This document shows positions 35,607 through 44,964 of a stretch of 64,000 bases of DNA, one piece after another. A program made the position numbers and the translations under genes. Origin of the DNA: an uncultured Sediminibacterium sp. (GTDB taxonomy: Bacteria; Bacteroidota; Bacteroidia; Chitinophagales; Chitinophagaceae); the NCBI RefSeq assembly GCF_946481145.1, contig NZ_CAMLMJ010000011.1, forward strand, positions 56,745 through 120,744, given 5' to 3'. Under the pieces are notes generated by a model. That model searched no databases and was not told the origin of the DNA. It saw only the letters and a program-made list of their open reading frames with translations. How positions within the stretch are numbered: the first letter of the stretch is position 1; every line of letters starts with the position of its first letter.

Positions 35607-36725
35607 ATGAAAGCAGGAATACTTGGAGGAGGCCAACTGGGCCGCATGTTATTACAAGCCGCGGCCAATTATACGGTAGAAACTTATGTTCTGGAAAACG
35701 ATCCTAATTGTCCCGCGGCCCATTTATGCCACCATTTTGTTCAGGGTAATATCAACGATTTTGACACGGTTTATCAGTTTGGGAAAGACCTTGATGTATT
35801 GACTATCGAAATTGAATCAGTAAATGTTGATGCCCTTGAAAAACTGGAATCGGAAGGTGTGAAAGTATTTCCTAAACCATCTGCAATTCGTACCATAAAA
35901 AACAAAATACTGCAGAAAGAATTTTACCAGCAAAACGACATCCCCACTTCTCCATTTGTGGTAACCCAAACACTGGCAGAAGTTCAAGAAAATATCAACC
36001 TGCTTCCTGCAGTACATAAAATTGGTCAGGGTGGTTATGATGGTAAAGGTGTACAGATTATTAAAGCAGAAGATGATATTCCTAAAGGCTTCGATGCCCC
36101 GGCGGTACTAGAGAAAATGGTACCGATTGAAAAGGAGATCGCTATGATTGTTGCCATGAACGAAAAAGGAGAAACTACTTTATACCCTCCCGCAGAAATG
36201 GTATTCGATCCGGTATTGAACTTATTAGATTACCAGGTTAGTCCGGCAAAACTCCCCGAAAAAGTACTCTGGAAAGCAGAAGCCATCGCTCTTCGTGTGG
36301 TAAAGGCCCTTAATAGTCCAGGATTATTTGCAGTTGAATTATTTGTTGACAAACAAGAAGAAGTATTGGTTAATGAAACAGCCCCAAGGGTTCATAACAG
36401 CGGGCATCATACCATTGAAGCCAATTATTCGAGTCAATACGATATGCTCTGGCGCATTATGTTAGGCTACCCATTAGGTAACCCTGATGCCATACTTCCC
36501 TCTGCAATTGTAAACCTCTTAGGTGCTGAAGGATTCAGCGGAAATGCATTTTATGAAAACCTCGAAGAAGTATTAAAAATGGACAATGTCTTTGTTCATC
36601 TTTACGGAAAACAACAAACCAAACCAGGCCGTAAAATGGGACATGTAACCATCATCCACAAAGACTACCAGGATCTTACACACAAAGCGAATAAAATTAA
36701 GCACCTGTTGAAAGTAAAGGCATAA
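35607..36725 (+). CDS. purK: 5-(Carboxyamino)imidazole ribonucleotide synthase
   Basis: 372 residues starting MKAGILGGGQLGRMLLQAA, the expected N-terminus. The frame is open 33 codons further upstream but lacks homology. A near-match -7 box TATCTTCG (35595-35602) lies just before the ATG, so the leader would be very short. ATP-grasp parts: TIEIESVNVDALE, KIGQGGYDGKGVQI, LEKMVPIEKEIAM and NETAPRVHNSGHHTIEA. It makes N5-CAIR from AIR, bicarbonate and ATP. purE is not in the window. Confidence 0.96.
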   Translation: MKAGILGGGQLGRMLLQAAANYTVETYVLENDPNCPAAHLCHHFVQGNINDFDTVYQFGKDLDVLTIEIESVNVDALEKLESEGVKVFPKPSAIRTIKNKILQKEFYQQNDIPTSPFVVTQTLAEVQENINLLPAVHKIGQGGYDGKGVQIIKAEDDIPKGFDAPAVLEKMVPIEKEIAMIVAMNEKGETTLYPPAEMVFDPVLNLLDYQVSPAKLPEKVLWKAEAIALRVVKALNSPGLFAVELFVDKQEEVLVNETAPRVHNSGHHTIEANYSSQYDMLWRIMLGYPLGNPDAILPSAIVNLLGAEGFSGNAFYENLEEVLKMDNVFVHLYGKQQTKPGRKMGHVTIIHKDYQDLTHKANKIKHLLKVKA

Positions 36726-36736
36726 CGGGCTTTGAT

Positions 36737-36940
36737 GATGTTAGATCTCAGATGGCAGATTTTGATCGCTGATGTCTGATCGCTGATGTCGGATTTGGAT
36801 ATTAGCTGTTAGGGGTTGGGTTGTTGAATTAAGTAGATTGTGTACTTAAACTGGTTGTATACTAAACATTGTATATTAATAAATGTAGCTTTAATCCTAT
36901 TACTGCTTTCCCAAATCCGACATCAGCGATCAGACATCAG
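36737..36940. repeat. Inverted pair of GAT-anchored 7-bp word arrays, perfect arms
   Basis: About ten heptamers run from 36737 to 36805, almost in phase. The part at 36769-36796 is a perfect 28-nt reverse complement of 36913-36940, with a 116-nt AT-rich spacer between. GATCGCT and GATGTC words alternate, giving a 14-bp period. It fills the convergent junction between purK and the DUF3078 gene. Confidence 0.93.
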
Positions 36941-36978
36941 CCATAAAAAACCTACCATCAGACAACCCTAAATCTCCC

Positions 36979-37926
36979 CTATCCTTTTTTAACCGTGAAC
37001 GGTTTCAGAAACCCTATGCCTATTAGGCTTTTTGTTTGAAGTCCGGGAGAGTTTTTGTTGGGGCCGAATAGGCGAACGTCGTCGTCGTAAATCAAATCCA
37101 GACTATAGGTAGCAGAGAAGAATTTATTGATTTTGAATGAAAAGAGGTTGGTCATAAAGAAGTCGATATTCTGCGCTTTGTTATTGTAATTGGAGAACAT
37201 ATCAAGCCTTGCTTTATAGGTAATGTTTTTAGCAATCGTATTGTTATAGTTTACGGTTGCAAAAGTACCTATCTCATTAAATGAATTCTTGCCAATTGGC
37301 ACACCATATTTACCTAATGCTGAAAGACTTTTATTCGCTACGATTGTCCACCTGGATGTTAGCGGTGATACGAATACAGAAAGTTTGGAATTGGGCTTAT
37401 AATCAAAACCCACAGATAGGATTACGTATGCCGGAGAAAGGAATGAAGAAGCTAATGAAGGAACCCCGCCAGAAAATGTATAACCATCAAACCACTGTGA
37501 ACGAAAATTAAACAGACTTGAGAGGAATATTTTACCAATGCTGTCCATTTTATAACCATACTTGCTCAGGAAATCAAAACGGTCATCATTCTTACGCCCT
37601 CCTAAGCTTGTTGTTTGTACATACCCAAGGTTCATATCGAAGTTATTGTCCCAGTAATGCCTGCCTTTCTTTAAAAAGAAATAGGTATTAAAATAGGAAC
37701 TAACCGCAAGAGAAAAATTATCACCACCCGCAGCCCAGTTACTCAAGGAGCCTTGTGATAAATTTGCACTTAATAATCCACCCCTTTTCCAGGTCCATCT
37801 GCTGGTATCTGCTTCTTTCTTAATGGTACGGGATGTTTCGCTTCTGAGCTTATTAACAACTATATCCTGTGCTAATCCTGCCTTAACAATTACAATTAAA
37901 AGCAGGCCTAAGATCCATTTCTTCAT
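36979..37926 (-). CDS. DUF3078-family outer-membrane protein
   Basis: 315 residues from ATG 37926. An earlier ATG at 37950 lies inside the -7 element and is excluded. Signal peptide MKKWILGLLLIVIVKAGLA is followed by the family hallmark WKRGGLLSANLSQGSLSNWA. Alternating aromatic/polar beta strands to the end suggest a beta-barrel. Function unknown; typical of Bacteroidota outer membranes. Divergent from miaB. Confidence 0.9.
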   Translation of the reverse strand: MKKWILGLLLIVIVKAGLAQDIVVNKLRSETSRTIKKEADTSRWTWKRGGLLSANLSQGSLSNWAAGGDNFSLAVSSYFNTYFFLKKGRHYWDNNFDMNLGYVQTTSLGGRKNDDRFDFLSKYGYKMDSIGKIFLSSLFNFRSQWFDGYTFSGGVPSLASSFLSPAYVILSVGFDYKPNSKLSVFVSPLTSRWTIVANKSLSALGKYGVPIGKNSFNEIGTFATVNYNNTIAKNITYKARLDMFSNYNNKAQNIDFFMTNLFSFKINKFFSATYSLDLIYDDDVRLFGPNKNSPGLQTKSLIGIGFLKPFTVKKG

Positions 37927-37947
37927 GTGTTTTGGGCATTTACGCTG

Positions 37948-37955
37948 CAAAACTA
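37948..37955 (-). promoter_or_regulatory. -7 promoter element for the DUF3078 gene
   Basis: TAGTTTTG on the minus strand, exact TAnnTTTG, 22 bases ahead of ATG 37926. It rules out the ATG at 37950 as start. Confidence 0.65.
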
Positions 37956-38020
37956 ATTGATTAACAGAATTTTCAAGCTTGAAAACCTGTCAAACTGGCA
38001 CAAAAACCAGACAATTTTGT

Positions 38021-38028
38021 TAATTTTG
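38021..38028 (+). promoter_or_regulatory. -7 promoter element for miaB
   Basis: TAATTTTG, exact TAnnTTTG, 23 bases ahead of the miaB ATG at 38051. It pairs with the divergent promoter at 37948. Confidence 0.65.
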
Positions 38029-38050
38029 CATTTCTTAAATTCTAAGATTC

Positions 38051-39481
38051 ATGGATGTATTGGATATAGGGGAAAAAGTACACGACGAAGCTCGCCAGGG
38101 AGAAGCATTTAGTCCATTTACAAATGACCCCAATCGGTATTCGAAATATTTCTATATAGAAAGTTATGGTTGTGCAATGAATTTTGCGGATAGTGAAGTA
38201 ATTGCCTCCATACTAAACAACGCAGGTTTTGGTGCTACAAAAAATGTAGAAGCCGCTAACCTGATATTTTTAAACACCTGTTCTATTCGCGAAAAAGCGG
38301 AGCAAACGGTTCGTAAGCGTTTAACTGAATTTCGCAAGCTGAAAGAGCGAACACCCGGTTTATTGATCGGCATGTTGGGTTGTATGGCCGAAAGACTAAA
38401 AGCCCAGTTATTGGAAGAAGAAAAGCTGGTTGATATTGTAGTCGGTCCGGATGCTTATAGAAGTCTGCCGGCACTAATCGAAGAAGCTGAAACCGGACAG
38501 AAAGCCGTGAATGTATTATTGAGTCGGGAAGAAACTTATAGCGACATCGCTCCGATTCGTTTAGATAGTAATGGTATCAGTGCATTTGTATCGATCATGC
38601 GTGGCTGTAATAACATGTGTAGTTTCTGTGTGGTACCTTTTACAAGAGGAAGAGAAAGAAGCCGGGATGCCAATTCAATTTTACATGAAGTAAGCGAATT
38701 GGTGAGCAAAGGGTATAAAGAAGTTACTTTACTTGGTCAGAATGTAGATAGTTATTATTGGATCGATGAGCAAAAAGATGAAACAGTAACTTTCGCTTCC
38801 CTGCTCGAAAAAGTTGCACTGGTAAGTCCGGACCTTAGGGTTCGTTTCAGTACATCACACCCGAAAGACATTACAGACGAAGTATTGCAAACCATGGCCA
38901 GGTATGAAAATATCTGTAAGTATATACACTTACCTGTTCAAAGTGGTAGTACGAGAATATTGCAATTGATGAACAGAACCTATACACGTGAATGGTATAT
39001 GTCCAAGGTTGATCGCATCAGGGAACTATTACCGGAATGTGGTATCAGTGCAGATATCATCGCTGGATTTTGTACTGAAACGGAAGAGGATCACCAGGAT
39101 ACACTAAGCATCATGCGCTATAGTGGATACGATATGAGTTATATGTTCTTCTACAGCGAAAGACCAGGAACACTTGCTGCAAGAAGGTACAAAGATGATA
39201 TTCCAGAAGATGTTAAAAAAAGACGCTTACAGGAAATCGTAGACCTGCAAGGTGCATTATCGAGACAAAGCAATCTAAATGACCTGGGTAAAACATTCAA
39301 AGTGCTTGTAGAAGGAAATAGCCGTAAAAGTGATGCAGCCTGGATGGGCAGAACGAGCCAAAATAAAGTACTCGTATTCCCCAAAATTGATCCGAATGAA
39401 AACCTCAAAGGCAGCTATGTAACGGTCAAGGTTACAGATTGCACCAAAACAACCTTGTTGGGGGAAAGAGAGAAGGAATGA
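38051..39481 (+). CDS. miaB: tRNA-2-methylthio-N6-dimethylallyladenosine synthase
   Basis: 476 residues. The N-terminal MTTase domain carries C41, C77 and C111 ([32 protein letters not shown]) for one cluster. The radical-SAM cluster is C186, C190 and C193 ([10 protein letters not shown]). The C-terminal TRAM domain is present (about 410-474). It adds a methylthio group to i6A37 in tRNAs that read UNN codons. A single gene with its own promoter. Confidence 0.97.
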   Translation: MDVLDIGEKVHDEARQGEAFSPFTNDPNRYSKYFYIESYGCAMNFADSEVIASILNNAGFGATKNVEAANLIFLNTCSIREKAEQTVRKRLTEFRKLKERTPGLLIGMLGCMAERLKAQLLEEEKLVDIVVGPDAYRSLPALIEEAETGQKAVNVLLSREETYSDIAPIRLDSNGISAFVSIMRGCNNMCSFCVVPFTRGRERSRDANSILHEVSELVSKGYKEVTLLGQNVDSYYWIDEQKDETVTFASLLEKVALVSPDLRVRFSTSHPKDITDEVLQTMARYENICKYIHLPVQSGSTRILQLMNRTYTREWYMSKVDRIRELLPECGISADIIAGFCTETEEDHQDTLSIMRYSGYDMSYMFFYSERPGTLAARRYKDDIPEDVKKRRLQEIVDLQGALSRQSNLNDLGKTFKVLVEGNSRKSDAAWMGRTSQNKVLVFPKIDPNENLKGSYVTVKVTDCTKTTLLGEREKE

Positions 39482-39489
39482 AGAATATT

Positions 39490-39638
39490 CAATATCCAAT
39501 TTCCAATATCCAATATCGAAATTGAGCGTGACAGTGGGGTGTTAATTGTTATTAGTGAGTTAGTATAGAAACATTAAATCTGACATCTGAGATCTGAGAT
39601 CCAAAAATCAAATCAGACATCAGCCATCAGCCATCATC
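39490..39638. repeat. CAATNTC and GAT-anchored 7-bp word arrays
   Basis: Four CAATATC/CAATTTC words at 39490-39517. From about 39577 to 39638 there is a run of inverted GAT words (GATCTCA twice, GATGTCA) and then GCTGATG-type words. No matching inverted partner is seen for the first block. It lies between the co-directional miaB and the activator gene, ending 12 bases before the latter. Confidence 0.82.
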
Positions 39639-39649
39639 AAATTAATCTT

Positions 39650-40912
39650 ATGGATCTTCAAAGTATAAAAAACAGGTTTGGGATTATAGGAAATGCGCCG
39701 GCATTAAACCATGCGCTGAATACTGCTGTGCAGGTTGCGGCTACTGATCTTACGGTGCTTATTGTGGGTGAGAGTGGTGTGGGTAAGGAAGTTTTTTCGC
39801 AGATTATTCATGCTTTATCCGCAAGAAAACATAACCCCTTTATAGCAGTTAACTGTGGGGCAATTCCGGAAGGTACCATCGATTCAGAATTGTTTGGACA
39901 TGAAAAGGGTGCTTTTACCGGCGCGGTAGACAGCCGCAAAGGATATTTTGAAACGGTTAGTGGCGGTACCATTTTCCTCGATGAAATTGGTGAAATGCCA
40001 TTGGGTACCCAGGCCCGATTACTACGTGTGCTAGAAACAGGAGAATTCATTAGGGTTGGATCTTCAAAAGTGCAAAAAACCGATGTGCGGGTAATTGCCG
40101 CAACCAACCGTGAATTATTAGAGTTTACACAAAAAGGCAGATTCAGGGAAGATTTATATTACCGTTTAAGTACCGTCCCTATCCGAGTACCTTCTCTGCG
40201 CGACCGGAAAGAAGATGTGCTCTTACTTTTCAGAAAGTTTGTAGTTGATTTTGCCGAGCGCTATAAAACAACCCCGGTACAGTTGGATGATGACGCAAAA
40301 ACCCTGTTAATTAACCATCCATGGCAGGGTAATGTCCGCGAATTAAAGAATATTGCAGAACAAATTTCTGTGCTTAGTCAAACAACCCAGATATCTGCAG
40401 CAACACTTAGCCAGTTCTTACCAGATCAGGCTAAATATTCCAGAATGCCTGTTTTGGCGGGACAGTCAAACAGCGGATCTGGAGAGTTTGCCAATGAACG
40501 TGAAATATTGTACAAGTTGTTCTTTGATATGAAGAAGGATGTTACAGAGCTGAAAAAAATGTTCCTGGAAATATTGCAGAATCCTTCACTGGCAGGTTCT
40601 GCGGCTAATTTTACCAGAGATTCATTACTGCAGGATTTTCAATCGAACAGCGAACTTCAACCGGTAATGAATAACAGTGCTCCACAACACCAGATACTAC
40701 CTGCGAACGGTCAGCCGGTAATATTGCATGATGAAGATATTCATCACCATGAAGAAGTAGAAGAATCGTTGAATATTATGGATAAGGAAAAGGAACTTAT
40801 CCTGAAAGCATTAAAAAAACACAAGGGTAAGCGTAGAGATGCCTCGCTTGATTTAGGCATCAGTGAAAGAACCCTTTATCGGAAACTAAAAGAATACGAT
40901 ATTGAAGAATAA
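39650..40912 (+). CDS. Sigma-54-dependent-type AAA+ transcriptional activator without receiver domain
   Basis: 420 residues. The AAA+ domain starts almost at the N-terminus: Walker A GESGVGKE (40-47), sigma-54 contact loop GAFTGA (87-92), Walker B GGTIFLDEIGE (105-115). A low-complexity linker (about 265-375) leads to a Fis-type helix-turn-helix (DASLDLGISERTLYRKLKE). There is no sensory domain, so control must come from partner proteins or expression. It is the first gene of a cluster with lptE, a TPR-like gene and secG. Confidence 0.94.
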   Translation: MDLQSIKNRFGIIGNAPALNHALNTAVQVAATDLTVLIVGESGVGKEVFSQIIHALSARKHNPFIAVNCGAIPEGTIDSELFGHEKGAFTGAVDSRKGYFETVSGGTIFLDEIGEMPLGTQARLLRVLETGEFIRVGSSKVQKTDVRVIAATNRELLEFTQKGRFREDLYYRLSTVPIRVPSLRDRKEDVLLLFRKFVVDFAERYKTTPVQLDDDAKTLLINHPWQGNVRELKNIAEQISVLSQTTQISAATLSQFLPDQAKYSRMPVLAGQSNSGSGEFANEREILYKLFFDMKKDVTELKKMFLEILQNPSLAGSAANFTRDSLLQDFQSNSELQPVMNNSAPQHQILPANGQPVILHDEDIHHHEEVEESLNIMDKEKELILKALKKHKGKRRDASLDLGISERTLYRKLKEYDIEE

Positions 40913-40918
40913 TTAAGC

Positions 40919-41446
40919 ATGAAAAAATCAAACGGATCATATAATATACATGGTTTTCTTACCCTGATACTGTTGACTGTATTATTTGCAGGCTGCAAAG
41001 TGCAATACAAATTCAACGATGCAAGTATTGATCCCAAAGTAAAAACCATTAAGCTCAACTTTATCGACAATAAAGCATCGTATATCAACCCACAGCTTAG
41101 TCCAAAGCTGAATGATAAACTGCAACAAAAAATAACCAATCAAACCAAACTCACCCGGGTAACCACTGATGATGCACATTATATAGTTGGAGGAAGTATT
41201 ACTACGTATAACGGTACACAAACCGTGGGTGTTAGCAACAGACAAGCCAGTACCAACCGATTAACAGTTACCATTCATATCATCTTCAATAAAACACTAG
41301 ACAACCAGAAAGAAGAATTTGATGTAAGCAGAAGTTTCGATTACAGTGCCAATTTAGCTTTCAATACAGCAGAAGCGCAATTATTAGATGAAGTAGTAAG
41401 AAATATGGTTGATGAAATATTTAACCGACTTTTTTCTAACTGGTAA
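40919..41446 (+). CDS. lptE: LptE-like LPS-assembly lipoprotein
   Basis: 175 residues. Lipoprotein signal with Cys at about residue 25 (LLTVLFAGCKVQYKF). The Bacteroidota LptE pattern follows: KTIKLNFIDNKASYINPQLS, DDAHYIVGGSITTYN and the C-terminal VRNMVDEIFNRLFSNW. It would plug the LptD barrel that inserts LPS in the outer membrane. It starts 6 bases after the activator stop, so the two are very probably co-transcribed. Confidence 0.9.
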   Translation: MKKSNGSYNIHGFLTLILLTVLFAGCKVQYKFNDASIDPKVKTIKLNFIDNKASYINPQLSPKLNDKLQQKITNQTKLTRVTTDDAHYIVGGSITTYNGTQTVGVSNRQASTNRLTVTIHIIFNKTLDNQKEEFDVSRSFDYSANLAFNTAEAQLLDEVVRNMVDEIFNRLFSNW

Positions 41447-41542
41447 TCAATTAGTACATTTATCGCTACGAATTAACCCATTTAGAACAGTGGCAGGTTT
41501 AACTGCTTCTTTAAACTGGCTTAAATCAACCAATAGAAACAA

Positions 41543-42427
41543 ATGAATGCCATCCGGGAAAAAGCTTTATTCCACTTAACAGGTCAGTCTTCTGCTGATT
41601 TTGTACCTGTTGATCAATTGGAGGCATTGGTGAAGTCGTACCCCTATTTTGCACCTGCACAGGTATTATACAGTGCCAGACTCAGGCAATTGGGTAATTC
41701 GGCTGCTTATGAAAAGTCTATTGGCAAGTCTTTATTACATATTCCCAATGCACTATGGTTTCAATATATCGTAGAAGTGGATGCCAGGACGGAAACGGTT
41801 GGTATGCCGGAAACTCCGGTAATTGATAAGCCGGTTCATAAAAATATTTCCATTCCTTCCATAGAAGACGTTCAGGATATTATCCGGGCCATAGATCCCC
41901 GGAAAATACCCGACAACCCTCCTGATGTAGACGATACTGATGCAGTTGATCCGGATGATACAGAGGCCCTCCCCCTACCCGATGCAAAGCTTTCAGATCT
42001 GTTATCGGAACAATTGGCCGATTTTAAAAAACCGGTTAAGGAGGATGAAAAGCTGGAAATTGAGACCGAGAAACTCCATACCATCGATTATTTTGCTTCT
42101 CAGGGCATTAAAATCGATCTGAGTAGTATTCCACAGGATAAGCTCACGTCCCAACTCAGGAAATTTACCGATTGGCTAAAGCAAATGAAGCAGGCAAACC
42201 CGTCAAATACAGACCTGGGAACCGGCTCCGACCTTGAACAGGCTGTGGCGCTGATTGCGGAAAATTCCAATGAATCAAGGGAGGTTGTGACCGAAACCAT
42301 GGCCGAAGTGCTCGAAAAACAGGGGCAAACTGAGAAAGCAATCCAGCTCTATATTAAATTAAGTTTCATAAATCCTGAAAAATCCGCTTATTTTGCGGCC
42401 AGGATTCAACATTTAAAAGGTATATAA
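41543..42427 (+). CDS. TPR-like protein of unknown function
   Basis: 294 residues. N-terminal helical part (LEALVKSYPYFAPAQVLYSARL), an acidic Asp/Pro-rich linker (about 125-155), and a C-terminal TPR-like helix pair (MAEVLEKQGQTEKAIQLYIKLSFINPEKSAYF). No signal peptide, so cytoplasmic. Its gene lies between lptE and secG, an order often seen in this group. Its stop is one base before the secG start, indicating coupled expression. Confidence 0.82.
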   Translation: MNAIREKALFHLTGQSSADFVPVDQLEALVKSYPYFAPAQVLYSARLRQLGNSAAYEKSIGKSLLHIPNALWFQYIVEVDARTETVGMPETPVIDKPVHKNISIPSIEDVQDIIRAIDPRKIPDNPPDVDDTDAVDPDDTEALPLPDAKLSDLLSEQLADFKKPVKEDEKLEIETEKLHTIDYFASQGIKIDLSSIPQDKLTSQLRKFTDWLKQMKQANPSNTDLGTGSDLEQAVALIAENSNESREVVTETMAEVLEKQGQTEKAIQLYIKLSFINPEKSAYFAARIQHLKGI

Positions 42428-42428
42428 A

Positions 42429-42773
42429 ATGATCATTCTGTTTCTTGTTCTGATTGTGTTAGCCTGTGTGGCACTAGGCTTTGTTGTACTGATTCAGAAC
42501 CCCAAAGGTGGCGGCCTCTCTGCCAATGTGGGTGGCCTGACCAATAACTTTATGGGTGTTAAACAAACAACCGATGTATTGGAGAAAGGCACCTGGATCT
42601 TTGCTGCCATTATTGCTGTACTTGCACTTGTTTCAAGCCTGTTCCTGAAAGGTGGTTCAGGGGTTGATAATTCTGTATTACAAAAAGTAAATACAACTAC
42701 CAGCCAACCTGCTCCAACGCCAACTGTTCCTGCAAATACTGCAACAGCTACACCGGACACTGGTAAGAAATAA
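42429..42773 (+). CDS. secG: Preprotein translocase subunit SecG
   Basis: 114 residues. Two membrane helices with the conserved loop between them: FVVLIQNPKGGGLSANVGG and then GVKQTTDVLEKGTWIFA. The C-terminal 35 residues are Thr/Pro/Ala-rich and variable. SecG is a core part of the SecYEG channel. It closes the cluster and is followed by a strong terminator. Confidence 0.95.
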   Translation: MIILFLVLIVLACVALGFVVLIQNPKGGGLSANVGGLTNNFMGVKQTTDVLEKGTWIFAAIIAVLALVSSLFLKGGSGVDNSVLQKVNTTTSQPAPTPTVPANTATATPDTGKK

Positions 42774-42793
42774 CCATAAAAAATATTCATTCA

Positions 42794-42827
42794 AAACCCT
42801 GCCTGGAGTACAGACAGGGTTTTTTGT
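42794..42827 (+). terminator. Rho-independent terminator after secG
   Basis: Stem of AAACCCTG-CTG with CAG-CAGGGTTT (one mismatch, 5-nt loop) followed by Ts. It lies 20 bases after the secG stop. Confidence 0.88.
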
Positions 42828-42914
42828 TTAAATTGATGTGGTAAAACATCAACCATTAATTATTGGCATATTTATTGGCCTGAAATTGCTGGATAAAATC
42901 AATCTTTCAAACAC

Positions 42915-43940
42915 ATGAAACGGATATTGGCCTGGGCCTTTTTACTGGCGGTTTTTGTAGGTTCTGTAGCTGCATGGCTCCTTTTTGGGAGTACCACCAA
43001 TTTTGATGAAAAGAGTCGCTATTTTATCATTCGGGAAGGACAAACAGATAAAGCTGCAGTATTGGCCCTTTTAAAAGATGAAAATATTGTATCCCGTACA
43101 ACTGGTTTGCAAATAATCGGGTCATTAACTACCCTCTGGCCAAAGTTGAAAGTGGGTAAATATGAAGTGAAGAAAGGTCAGTCGGCATTTAGTATAGCAA
43201 GAATGCTTCGTAATGGAAAACAGGCTGAGCTTAAACTGGTCATCAATAAAATTCGCACAAAAGCAGATCTTGCTAAATTGATAGGCAAACAGTTTTCAAC
43301 GGATTCTGTCCAAACAATGGCATTTCTTTCATCTAATGATTCTTTGATTCAATTAGGTACAGATACTACTCTTTTGTTTACACAGATAATTCCAGATACG
43401 TATATTTTTTACTGGAACACTCCTTTGATTAAAATCATGCGTAAACTAAAAGACCGTAGCGAGCAATTCTGGCAACAAAATAACCGGCTCGCTAAAGCGC
43501 AGTCTAAAGGGCTAACACAAACCGACGCATATACCCTTGCATCAATTGTGGAAGAAGAAACCAATTTCGACAGTGATAAATATAAGATCGCAAGTGTTTA
43601 CCTGAACAGATTGGATAAAGGAATGCCCCTTCAGGCATGCCCTACGATAAAGTATGCGATGCAGGACTTTACCATTACCAGGATCTACGAAAAATACTTA
43701 TCGAATCCTTCTCCTTACAACACCTATCGTAATAAAGGATTACCTCCTGGCCCAATTTGTACCCCATCACCCAAAACAATCGATATTATTTTAGAAGCGC
43801 CAGTTACTGATTATCTTTTCTTTGTAGCTAAAAGCGACTTTAGTGGTTATCATCATTTTAGCGCTAATTATGAAGAGCATAATAAATATGCAAAAGAATA
43901 CCAGCGTCAGTTAGATATCTATATGGCCAATAAAAAATAA
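42915..43940 (+). CDS. mltG: Endolytic murein transglycosylase MltG
   Basis: 341 residues. One N-terminal membrane helix (about 4-25), a LysM-like part (VGKYEVKKGQSAFSIARML), and the YceG domain with LASIVEEETNF (catalytic Glu near 213), KIASVYLNRL, MPLQACPTIKYA and SPYNTYRNKGLPPGPICTPS. It cuts nascent glycan strands near the inner membrane. Its stop is 7 bases before the YihY-type gene. Confidence 0.95.
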   Translation: MKRILAWAFLLAVFVGSVAAWLLFGSTTNFDEKSRYFIIREGQTDKAAVLALLKDENIVSRTTGLQIIGSLTTLWPKLKVGKYEVKKGQSAFSIARMLRNGKQAELKLVINKIRTKADLAKLIGKQFSTDSVQTMAFLSSNDSLIQLGTDTTLLFTQIIPDTYIFYWNTPLIKIMRKLKDRSEQFWQQNNRLAKAQSKGLTQTDAYTLASIVEEETNFDSDKYKIASVYLNRLDKGMPLQACPTIKYAMQDFTITRIYEKYLSNPSPYNTYRNKGLPPGPICTPSPKTIDIILEAPVTDYLFFVAKSDFSGYHHFSANYEEHNKYAKEYQRQLDIYMANKK

Positions 43941-43947
43941 CGACATT

Positions 43948-44907
43948 TTGATTAAACTACAACGAATCATCATTTCCTGGAAACCTATTGCTTTTGTAAT
44001 TCGCAAAAGCAAAACCCTTTTAATACCAGGGTTTCGTGGACTTCCATTGTATGATGTGGTTGTGTTCTTTTTCAAACAGATTAATAAAGTGGGTTTAAAT
44101 GAAAGGGCCTCAGCTATTTCATTTAATTTGATCATGGCATTGCCTGCTGCACTATTGTTTCTTTTTTCGCTTATTCCCTATTTTCCCGCATCCATCAATG
44201 TAGAAAAACAAATACTGGGGTTATTTAAGGATATATCGCCAGGTACAGAAACATACGAGTTCCTGGATAAAATTTTAGCTGATTTACTTGATAAACAAGT
44301 CGGTGTATTCTCCTTCGGATTTCTGTTATTGATTTTTTATGCTTCAAATGCCATGATTGGTATTATCAGAACTTTCGACAGATCTATTCAACAGCAGAAA
44401 GCATTTATATTTCACCAGCGCTGGAGAGCTATTCAATTAACCGCCATTCTAATTTTGTTAGTGCTTGGGTCGTCTATCGCTTTAATTGGACAGGAACAAC
44501 TTTTGAAACTCCTGAAAAACTTATTCAACATACGATCACAATCACTTCCATTCTGGAATGTTTTACGCTGGCTGGTAATTATTGCGCTGGTATTTTATGG
44601 AATAGCTTTTACCTATAAATATGCTCCATCAGTTACCAAGAGATGGAAATTGGTAACTCCAGGCTCCTTACTAGCTACATTTTTAACCCTGATTACGACT
44701 ATTATCTTTTCTTATTGGGTAAGTCTATTTGCCAATTCAAACTATAACCGAATTTATGGTTCAATTGGCACTGTATTGATTCTCATGCTATTGACTTATA
44801 TCAATTCGTTAATTTTGTTAATTGGGTTTGAACTTAATGTTAGTATAACTTATCTTACAAGAGAAGCTGAACTCAGACAGCAAAAAGAAGCTGCTAAAGA
44901 AGTCTGA
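43948..44907 (+). CDS. YihY/BrkB-family inner-membrane protein
   Basis: 319 residues with about six membrane helices. The start is taken as TTG 43948, since the next ATG would cut into the first helix and the TTG sits 7 bases behind mltG. Family blocks: ERASAISFNLIMALPAALLF, ISPGTETYEFL, YKYAPSVTKRWKLVTPGSLL and NRIYGSIGTVLILMLLTYIN. Once misannotated as RNase BN; actual function unknown. Confidence 0.88.
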   Translation: MIKLQRIIISWKPIAFVIRKSKTLLIPGFRGLPLYDVVVFFFKQINKVGLNERASAISFNLIMALPAALLFLFSLIPYFPASINVEKQILGLFKDISPGTETYEFLDKILADLLDKQVGVFSFGFLLLIFYASNAMIGIIRTFDRSIQQQKAFIFHQRWRAIQLTAILILLVLGSSIALIGQEQLLKLLKNLFNIRSQSLPFWNVLRWLVIIALVFYGIAFTYKYAPSVTKRWKLVTPGSLLATFLTLITTIIFSYWVSLFANSNYNRIYGSIGTVLILMLLTYINSLILLIGFELNVSITYLTREAELRQQKEAAKEV

Positions 44908-44964
44908 TTTTTACACATCCAAAAAATAAGTCAGTCAATTTCTAACCTAATTAAAGTATACCTT

